Below, piece after piece: positions 22,095 to 26,475 of a DNA stretch of 27,469 bases (within the stretch, counting starts at the first letter, position 1; each line of letters opens with the position of its first letter). The stretch lies in the IMG/VR virus record IMGVR_UViG_3300032249_000432, positions 1 through 27,469 of that record. One strand, 5' to 3'. Made by a program: the position numbers and the translations under genes. The DNA is from a virus. Under the pieces are notes generated by a model. The model saw only the letters and a list, made by a program, of their open reading frames with translations. It was not told the DNA's origin and searched no databases.

Positions 22095-22327
22095 GAGAAG
22101 GTCACGCGTTGAGCGCCGGGGAGGCGGGTTGGATAGCGATGGCGATATTGGCCATCAAGGTTGGGGTCGATCTTCCACCTGATGGATTCGGGCGGAAGTT
22201 CAACTTCTACGGTCCACCAGTTGTGATCGCATTGGTTGCATCTTCTGCGTCGGACGATTGATTCAACCGTGTCGCGGCGTGTTGTGGGGCTGCGGATCTC
22301 TTGGCTATCGCAGATGGGGCAGTGCAT
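22091..22327 (-). CDS. NrdR-like zinc-ribbon protein without ATP-cone (copy 1)
   Basis: A 78-residue protein from ATG 22327 (an in-frame start at 22426 would add an implausible extension). The N-terminus copies the zinc ribbon of the transcription repressor NrdR: MHCPICDSQ with C3 and C6, then VRRRRCNQCDHNWWTVEVEL with C30 and C33. The rest is Pro/Arg-rich and has no ATP-cone domain, which full NrdR (about 150 residues) needs for nucleotide sensing. It may bind DNA or act as a partner. The protein at 23814-24140 has the same four Cys positions and the same W-x-T-V-E-V motif. Separated from its upstream neighbour by ten bases. Confidence 0.78.
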   Translation of the reverse strand: MHCPICDSQEIRSPTTRRDTVESIVRRRRCNQCDHNWWTVEVELPPESIRWKIDPNLDGQYRHRYPTRLPGAQRVTFS

Positions 22328-22337
22328 TAGTCGGTCC

Positions 22338-22604
22338 TCATGCCCACCGATCACCAAGCAACTGCCGGCGGCAGACAGCAATGCACTGTTGCGCATGTTT
22401 CTCAGCCAGGACGCTCTCGGCCTCACCGATCGCGGTCACGCAGGCGGCGTGCAGTTCGGCGTAGCTGGTGTCGCGGAAGTTGGCGGCCACATCAAGGCAA
22501 AACTCCTCCCACAGTCCCGTGTAGGTGTTGCAGGTGCGGCCGCTGGCTGCATAGAGCGCGTCCATCATGTCGGCGCGTTGCTGATCCTGTTGGACTCGGT
22601 TCAT
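22338..22604 (-). CDS. helical small phage protein, unknown
   Basis: An 88-residue protein, largely alpha-helical: MNRVQQDQQRADMMDALYAA, CNTYTGLWEEFCLDVAANFR and a long helix YAELHAACVTAIGEAESVLA. Five cysteines are spread along the chain but do not make a clear CxxC site. It starts in an ATGA overlap (22601-22604). No family recognised. Confidence 0.6.
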   Translation of the reverse strand: MNRVQQDQQRADMMDALYAASGRTCNTYTGLWEEFCLDVAANFRDTSYAELHAACVTAIGEAESVLAEKHAQQCIAVCRRQLLGDRWA

Positions 22605-22807
22605 CGGTGGTCCCGTAATGCTTGGCGAATGGTGAGCAGTTCTTCCCGGCGTGCCGAGATGTGCGGGTGGCTACCCAGCTGGCGGAGCTGATCCAGCCGG
22701 ATGTCAATCAGCCGGCAGAGCCGCAATCGTTCATCCTGCTGGCCAGCATTAAACATGCTGGAATCAGAAATGAGCGCCTCCAGCTTGGCGCGGATATGGT
22801 CACTCAT
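22601..22807 (-). CDS. helical small phage protein, unknown
   Basis: A 68-residue protein, almost entirely charged helix: MSDHIRAKLEALISDSSMFN, AGQQDERLRLCRLIDIRLDQ, then ARREELLTIRQALRDHR. It probably forms a helical hairpin or coiled coil. ATGA overlaps on both sides (22804-22807 and 22601-22604). No family recognised. Confidence 0.62.
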   Translation of the reverse strand: MSDHIRAKLEALISDSSMFNAGQQDERLRLCRLIDIRLDQLRQLGSHPHISARREELLTIRQALRDHR

Positions 22808-23043
22808 TGGGTTACCTCTACCTCAGCACCGGGCCAGCGGGCCTGGGCGTAGCGGATTGCGTGGCGCGTGCTTTCGGCCCGAGTGATCCAGGTCATCGGC
22901 TGAGAACCTGGCTTGAAAACCAAGAGCCGATATTCGCGGGTATGGCTGCCGTGTCGAGGCCGGCTGACGCCTTCCCCGTGCCTGCTTTCCGGCAGTTCTT
23001 CAACCCATTGGAAGGGCAGCATTGCTCCTATTGGTTCAGGCAT
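22804..23043 (-). CDS. small phage protein, unknown
   Basis: A 79-residue protein from ATG 23043; an alternative start at 23091 would lengthen the overlap with the upstream gene from 8 to 56 bases. It begins MPEPIGAMLPFQWVEELPES, then has a basic, probably flexible part (RHGEGVSRPRHGSHTREYRL) and a C-terminal alpha/beta part (WITRAESTRHAIRYAQARWP). The final 40 residues resemble the compact W-x-x-R-A-x-S...A-x-x-x-A-x-x-W unit found in several small genes of this region. Function unknown. Confidence 0.58.
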   Translation of the reverse strand: MPEPIGAMLPFQWVEELPESRHGEGVSRPRHGSHTREYRLLVFKPGSQPMTWITRAESTRHAIRYAQARWPGAEVEVTQ

Positions 23044-23218
23044 GGATGTTCGGATCAGTAACGATTTCAGGGTTGAGCCATTCGAGTTCATTCCACCAAG
23101 GCAGCCAGCTCTCGGCAGCGATCGCCTTGGCTTCGGTAAAGCTATGCGCCGTGATCGATTCGATCACGTTGGCAGCTTTGATCTGGAAGTAGAAGCGGCG
23201 GGGCGTGGTGCGAGTCAT
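23036..23218 (-). CDS. small phage protein, unknown
   Basis: A 60-residue protein: MTRTTPRRFYFQIKAANVIE, SITAHSFTEAKAIAAESWLP and WWNELEWLNPEIVTDP. The fold looks like beta hairpin, helix (a compact unit with F-x-E-A-K-x-x-A-A-x-x-W) and an acidic tail. The start at 23218 is in an ATGA overlap with its neighbour; the ORF is open upstream but the earlier ATG (23335) would overlap the whole neighbour. Function unknown. Confidence 0.62.
   Translation of the reverse strand: MTRTTPRRFYFQIKAANVIESITAHSFTEAKAIAAESWLPWWNELEWLNPEIVTDPNIHA
23118..23125 (+). repeat. HIP1 octamer GCGATCGC
   Basis: One exact copy of the palindrome GCGATCGC, which is over-represented in many cyanobacterial genomes. One copy is weak evidence for a cyanobacterial host and I did not see enrichment along the window. 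Confidence 0.5.
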
Positions 23219-23424
23219 GATGTGGCCTCCTGCCATTCGCCGCACCAAAATGCTCCAAATGTTTCCGGATTGGTCGCTTGAGGCGTGAGTGTGTTCCAGT
23301 CGTACCCGTAAACAGTTGGGGGATACCTCAAGCATTCACTGATGCAATCCATGGTTGGCGAGTCTTCTTGATCAAAAGCCTCGCGGAACCAAAAGCGGCA
23401 GTTTAGGCAGCTGTTTTCAGTCAT
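23215..23424 (-). CDS. Cys-rich small protein (NCRFW type)
   Basis: A 69-residue protein with MTENSCLNCRFWFREAF (C6, C9), TMDCISECLRYPPTVYG (C27, C31) and a C-terminal AFWCGEW (C61). The order CxxC-R-F-W, later C-x-R-Y-P-P and W-C-G-E-W belongs to a widespread unnamed family of phage and bacterial small proteins that probably bind one zinc ion. The related-looking gene at 21338-21667 has a similar CxxC-x-x-W and C-x-x-F layout. ATGA overlaps on both sides. Function unknown. Confidence 0.72.
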   Translation of the reverse strand: MTENSCLNCRFWFREAFDQEDSPTMDCISECLRYPPTVYGYDWNTLTPQATNPETFGAFWCGEWQEATS

Positions 23425-23552
23425 GGCTTCACCTCCAGATGAGCGGCAGGGTGTTGAACTGCTTGCTGCTTGGCGGTGTCATAGCCGGCGGCATAGACGC
23501 AAGCCAGCAGCACAACGACTGCGATGCGGTTGATGATGGGGTTGTTGATCAT
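23421..23552 (-). CDS. 43-residue membrane microprotein
   Basis: A short gene read between two ATGA overlaps: MINNPIINRIAVVVLLACVY, then AAGYDTAKQQAVQHPAAHLE and VKP. One membrane span covers about residues 6-22, with a short polar tail. The Cys at 18 is preceded by L-L-A, a possible lipobox (L-L-A-C), so a lipoprotein is possible, but the short N-terminus is unusual for one. Together with the next protein, which is also membrane-anchored, it may form a small membrane complex. Function unknown. Confidence 0.58.
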   Translation of the reverse strand: MINNPIINRIAVVVLLACVYAAGYDTAKQQAVQHPAAHLEVKP

Positions 23553-23743
23553 GAGGCAAGCGCCTGACGGACGCGGTAGCGGGTGATTTTAAGGCGAGCG
23601 GCGATCTGGCGTTGGCTGTGGCCAGCGCGTTGCAAGATGCGGATCCGGCGTTGATCAGAGGCAGTGAGCCAGTCGATCAAGGCAACCAGCACCAGCAACG
23701 GCAGCAGCAGCTTCCAGATCAATAGGAAGGTGGTGGTGAGCAT
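23549..23743 (-). CDS. membrane-anchored helix-turn-helix protein, first gene of the twelve-gene operon
   Basis: A 64-residue protein with an N-terminal membrane span at about residues 5-24 (TFLLIWKLLLPLLVLVALID) and a C-terminal helix-turn-helix of the resolvase/Homeodomain-like type: RRIRILQRAGHSQRQIAARL then KITRYRVRQAL. The G-H-S-Q-R-Q-I-A-A-R-L core is a classic turn plus recognition helix. Such a very small protein would hold DNA at the membrane or sense membrane state; soluble HTH control of the operon is also possible. It starts about 40 bases from the putative promoter motif at 23782 and its end is in an ATGA overlap with the next gene. Confidence 0.72.
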   Translation of the reverse strand: MLTTTFLLIWKLLLPLLVLVALIDWLTASDQRRIRILQRAGHSQRQIAARLKITRYRVRQALAS

Positions 23744-23775
23744 GGGTGAGATGCGGTGGCCTCGTCGGCCGTGCG

Positions 23776-23803
23776 CGAATCATACACCGTAGGCGGTGCA
23801 CTC
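23776..23803 (-). promoter_or_regulatory. promoter region of the twelve-gene operon with CTACGGTGTATGAT motif and inverted repeat
   Basis: The minus strand reads CTACGGTGTATGAT at 23792-23779, giving TATGAT as a -10-like box about 33-40 bases upstream of the start at 23743. Just upstream is GGCGG-N6-CCGCC with a central GTGCAC palindrome, which could be an operator covering the weak -35. CTRCGGTGTAT is shared with 20590-20600. No good TTGACA match is visible. Confidence 0.42.
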
Positions 23804-23813
23804 CGCCACCGGG

Positions 23814-24140
23814 TCAGTCACACTTCGTTACGCGGTGCCGGACGTCGGATTCTCTTGACCTTCGCTCGTTATATGCCTGCAGCCCTGCCAACTGATCCTT
23901 TGCCTCCTCATGGCTCAAGCCGATCCGCGTGTGCCCTGCTTGCACCTCCACCGGCACGCGCAGCACCGGCTTGCCATTTGACGCGCGCCAACCGATCGCA
24001 TAGCTCGGGACTGGCACCTCCACCGTGAACCACACATTCCCGCACGCCTCACACACGCGCTTGCGCACTGTTTGGTCGGCTAGCTGGCTATTGGTAGATG
24101 GCGCACGGCTGCGATCGTGACCGCATTTGGAGCATTGCAT
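23814..24140 (-). CDS. NrdR-like zinc-ribbon protein without ATP-cone (copy 2)
   Basis: A 108-residue protein from ATG 24140 (an in-frame start at 24260 would extend into the divergent gene). MQCSKCGHD (C3, C6) and VRKRVCEACGNVWFTVEVPV (C30, C33) copy the NrdR zinc ribbon in the same positions as the protein at 22091-22327. Both have W-x-T-V-E-V and then a short I-x-W. Downstream of the ribbon this one carries a longer basic-to-acidic helical tail (GLSHEEAKDQLAGLQAYNER) instead of an ATP-cone. It lies 70 bases upstream of the twelve-gene operon, with its own putative promoter. Role: possible DNA-binding regulator, inferred only. Confidence 0.74.
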   Translation of the reverse strand: MQCSKCGHDRSRAPSTNSQLADQTVRKRVCEACGNVWFTVEVPVPSYAIGWRASNGKPVLRVPVEVQAGHTRIGLSHEEAKDQLAGLQAYNERRSRESDVRHRVTKCD

Positions 24141-24144
24141 CGGC

Positions 24145-24171
24145 ATTATGGGAGCAATCTGCTCCTGGCAA
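24145..24171 (-). promoter_or_regulatory. promoter with inverted repeat filling its spacer
   Basis: On the minus strand TTGCCA (24171-24166), the perfect repeat GGAGCAGATTGCTCC (24165-24151) and CATAAT (24150-24145) follow one another, ending four bases before the ATG at 24140. A spacer of 15 is shorter than the optimal 17, and the transcript would be nearly leaderless. Binding of a dimer on the repeat would block this promoter. All by eye. Confidence 0.42.
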
Positions 24172-24192
24172 GTGGAACAATTCGGACAGTGG

Positions 24193-24378
24193 ATGATCCC
24201 TAAGGTGGCGACTGAAGACCAGCTCAAGATCGAGATAATGGCCCGGCGCCTTGAAATCACCGAAAACGTTGGACCTCTTGCGGCATCGCTCTACCGCTCA
24301 TGGAACCTTCAGCAGGCATTGCTTCAGCAGGCGACCAATGAGATCGCCCGCCTAGAGCTGCTGCTGATGAAGCCCTAA
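24193..24378 (+). CDS. small helical phage protein, unknown
   Basis: A 61-residue protein: MIPKVATEDQLKIEIMARRL, EITENVGPLAASLYRSWNLQ and QALLQQATNEIARLELLLMK-P. It is nearly all charged or amphipathic helix. ATG 24193 is chosen because the longer in-frame start (24127) runs into the divergent gene's coding start at 24140 and its promoter. The 3' end overlaps the convergent SSB-like gene by four bases. It diverges from the copy 2 zinc-ribbon gene, so the two could share control. Function unknown. Confidence 0.58.
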   Translation: MIPKVATEDQLKIEIMARRLEITENVGPLAASLYRSWNLQQALLQQATNEIARLELLLMKP

Positions 24379-24752
24379 AACAGATCAGCCTCAGTGATCT
24401 CGACCACTTCGCCTCCAGTCGCCTTGGCCAGGCTGTCAGCCGCACCAGCAGCGGCCATTTTCTCCTCAATAGCCTTCATCGTCTTGTAATCAGGCTCGAA
24501 GGCAAGGCTGAGATAGTTCTGGCCACTGGCAGCCTGTTTGGTCCAACCGCTGATCTTGACGGGGATCTCACCGCGATCATTGGGGCTGGCATTCATGACA
24601 TAGGACGCAAACGCCATCCGATCCTCCTCCTTGATGCTGAACACGCCATCAAATGCCGGATAGTTGCGAGTCGGGTCGTAGCGATCCTTAAAGCGCTCCT
24701 GCAGCTTCTCAGGTGTGTTCTTGAATAATGCGCCGTTGGCTTTAAAAGTCAC
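24375..24752 (-). CDS. probable single-stranded DNA-binding protein
   Basis: A 125-residue protein in the recombination operon: MTFKANGALFKNTPEKLQER, YPAFDGVFSIKEEDRMAFAS, YVMNASPNDRGEIPVKISGW and NYLSLAFEP, an OB-fold-like beta order similar to phage SSB-type or DUF736-like proteins. The C-terminus is a flexible linker followed by EVVEITEADLF, an acidic tip ending in an aromatic residue as in bacterial SSB and T7 gp2.5, where it recruits partner proteins. This is the last gene of a minus-strand operon after exonuclease, RecT-like and HTH genes. It overlaps the HTH gene by four bases. Assignment rests on context, fold pattern and the tip. Confidence 0.68.
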   Translation of the reverse strand: MTFKANGALFKNTPEKLQERFKDRYDPTRNYPAFDGVFSIKEEDRMAFASYVMNASPNDRGEIPVKISGWTKQAASGQNYLSLAFEPDYKTMKAIEEKMAAAGAADSLAKATGGEVVEITEADLF

Positions 24753-24940
24753 TGATTTTCAGGGGTAATGGTGTTGGCCTTTTCGTATTGCTCCACCATG
24801 GCCAGGGGGTAGAGCACGCGACCGTTGATCTTAGTAAAAGCAGGCCCAGTATCACTGGATCGCCAACGGATCAACGTCTGGCGGTGGACATGCCACCGCT
24901 CAGCCAGTTGCAGGTCAGTCAAGAATTCAGAAGAGTTCAT
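24749..24940 (-). CDS. excisionase-like / MerR-type small HTH protein
   Basis: A 63-residue DNA-binding protein of the HTH_17 (excisionase/MerR-like) kind: FLTDLQLAERWHVHRQTLIR, then WRSSDTGPAFTKINGRVLYP and LAMVEQYEKANT. The pattern L-A-E-R-W-x-V-x-R-x-T-x-x-R-W...G-R-V-x-Y is the winged-helix and wing signature. ATG 24940 is preferred over the TTG at 24946 because a nine-base SD (GGAGGTGAT) ends six bases upstream of it, inside the end of the RecT-like gene. It could be an excisionase, a transcription factor or a recombination accessory protein. Confidence 0.75.
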   Translation of the reverse strand: MNSSEFLTDLQLAERWHVHRQTLIRWRSSDTGPAFTKINGRVLYPLAMVEQYEKANTITPENQ

Positions 24941-25583
24941 CGGCAATCACCTCCACAGGTTGTGCAATCGTTGCATTGAGCTGTTCCAGGTCGGTCTTCG
25001 GCAATTCAGACTTGACCGTCACCGGCTCGATGTCAACCACCTCCTCCTGAGTCTGAATGCCCACCAGCAGCTCTGGGATGTAGAGACGGCCCCAGAAGGC
25101 CGCAGCCCTATACCTGATCATCAAATCCGGGAGGGTTAGCCACTTGCTGCCCGACTTCGTGGCCCATCCTTCCTTTTTGGCCATCGCCATGGTGACGGTC
25201 GGGCCGCGGAGATCCTCGCCGGTTTTCAACTCAGTTGCGACGCAGGTGCAGGCCAACGTGTCACCCTGACCCGTCACCTCATATCGCAGCGGACTGAACC
25301 GACCGCAGCCATTGATCAAGCCAATGATGAATTGACTGCTCCAGCTGGGGCGGCCATGAATGATATGCAGATTCTGCATCACCTGAAACGGGCTCATCCG
25401 CATTCGATTAGCAATCTCCAAGGCGACCAAGCAGTTGGCGAATCCCTGCTGCCCTTGGAACTGCGGAGGGATCAACGTGCTGCTGGCCAGGGCCTTAGCG
25501 ATCCGTTGGGCATCCTCAAAAGCTTGGATGCCGGAGAACACCGAGCCGGTGCTGGTGGTGGTGAGTGCTGTGGAGTCAGTCAT
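24927..25583 (-). CDS. RecT-like single-strand annealing protein
   Basis: A 218-residue protein between an exonuclease and an SSB-like gene, the normal RecE-RecT order. The sequence IAKALASSTLIPPQFQG near 30, ANCLVALEIANRMRMSPFQV near 50, MQNLHIIHGRPSWSSQFIIG near 70, CGRFSPLRY and MIRYRAAAFWGRLYIPELL near 155 are the repeated marks of a phage family I know as RecT-type recombination proteins. It would anneal DNA strands cut by the exonuclease. The C-terminus is an acidic linker ending EVIADELF, similar to the SSB tip in the next-but-one gene. The stop of the exonuclease overlaps the start by one base. The family call rests largely on context. Confidence 0.72.
   Translation of the reverse strand: MTDSTALTTTSTGSVFSGIQAFEDAQRIAKALASSTLIPPQFQGQQGFANCLVALEIANRMRMSPFQVMQNLHIIHGRPSWSSQFIIGLINGCGRFSPLRYEVTGQGDTLACTCVATELKTGEDLRGPTVTMAMAKKEGWATKSGSKWLTLPDLMIRYRAAAFWGRLYIPELLVGIQTQEEVVDIEPVTVKSELPKTDLEQLNATIAQPVEVIADELF
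24946..24954 (-). promoter_or_regulatory. strong Shine-Dalgarno GGAGGTGAT inside the recT-like gene
   Basis: Nine bases fully complementary to the canonical 16S rRNA 3' end, six bases before the HTH start at 24940 when counted from the T. It lies in the codons for Glu-Val-Ile near the RecT-like C-terminus. Few other genes here have a comparable site, so it settles the start choice for the HTH gene. Confidence 0.7.
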
Positions 25584-26422
25584 CAGTAGGTCTCAATCTC
25601 AGGTAGTTGTTCCATGGATCCGTCTGGCCGCGGCATCATCCAGCCGGGCAAGCTAATCGGTTCGATCTGATCGCTGTAACCGGGCCACGCGCCAGCCTGT
25701 TTGCAGGTGGCGAGCACATCCAGATCGCGCGCCGCCGTCTCGGCGCCAATCGTCACAATGACTGGCGCAGCAGCATAGACAGCAACTGCATAGGGTGGCT
25801 TTTTCTCCACACACACAAACAGAAACTGCTCAGGTCGGCAGCCAGTGGCAGCCTGCACCCCGTCCAGATACCAGCTGCTCTGCACGTGATACCTGAATGC
25901 CCCGATCGATTTGCGGAACCCTGCAGGGCTGGCGTCTTCGGTGCTTTTCAAGTCAACAATCAACCGGCCGTCATTGGTCAGCCAGTCCGGTCGGCACTTG
26001 CAGGCCAGTCCCGTTCTCGGATCTGTCCACATGTGGGTGGTCTCGGCTTTGCCCTCCCAGTGCAGCAATGCCGCAGCAGCGGGATGCGCCCACACAGCCT
26101 CGGCCATCCGGCTGATCTGTGCGCGATCATCGGCGGCGATCAGTTCACGGTCGCCAGCCTCAGCCTCAAACTCGGCCCAGGCTTCCTTGCCGGCCTTGGT
26201 ACGGCGATCAACCTGCGGCGCTGTGATGTAGCGCTCCTCAAACTGATCCTGCTCCAGCACCAGCGTATGCAGCGCGGTTCCGATGCGCATGGCTGGCGTT
26301 GGCTCAGGCACCTCGCGCTTCGGATCGATATAGCGTGCCCAGTAATGCAGCGGACTACGGGCCACCAGATCGAGGTGGCTTTTGCTCACCGCTGGGTGAG
26401 CGTGATATGCGGCGTTGTCCAT
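25583..26422 (-). CDS. RecE-type exonuclease (PD-(D/E)XK, exonuclease VIII C-terminal family)
   Basis: A 279-residue nuclease that should resect double-stranded DNA ends for the annealing protein encoded next. Key marks: HPAVSKSHLDLVARSPLHYW (family opening), MRIGTALHTLVLEQDQF near 46, the active-site series E127 (GKAE), D146 (KCRPDWL) and D157-L-K159 (LIVDLKST), then YHVQSSWYLDGVQ near 178 with the conserved Q and Y of the motif. The length is normal for phage RecE C-terminal nucleases, which lack the large E. coli N-terminal part. First gene of a four-gene minus operon; divergent to the helicase. Confidence 0.88.
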   Translation of the reverse strand: MDNAAYHAHPAVSKSHLDLVARSPLHYWARYIDPKREVPEPTPAMRIGTALHTLVLEQDQFEERYITAPQVDRRTKAGKEAWAEFEAEAGDRELIAADDRAQISRMAEAVWAHPAAAALLHWEGKAETTHMWTDPRTGLACKCRPDWLTNDGRLIVDLKSTEDASPAGFRKSIGAFRYHVQSSWYLDGVQAATGCRPEQFLFVCVEKKPPYAVAVYAAAPVIVTIGAETAARDLDVLATCKQAGAWPGYSDQIEPISLPGWMMPRPDGSMEQLPEIETY

Positions 26423-26475
26423 GGCGTAGCGCGACAGCCCACATCGTATAGCATCGGCTCATACGCAGCAACTCC
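26423..26475. other. divergent control region between recombination operon and helicase
   Basis: A 53-base gap separating divergently transcribed genes. The minus strand has TTGCTG and TATACG about 15 bases apart, and the pentamer CATCG is repeated around TATAG (CATCGTATAGCATCG). Either could be promoter or operator; both are weak. Confidence 0.3.

Noticed and set aside
23756-24028. Plus-strand open frame of 90 codons over the second zinc-ribbon gene.
   Set aside because: Ala/Arg/Ser/Pro-rich shadow; minus-strand gene has the conserved Cys pattern.
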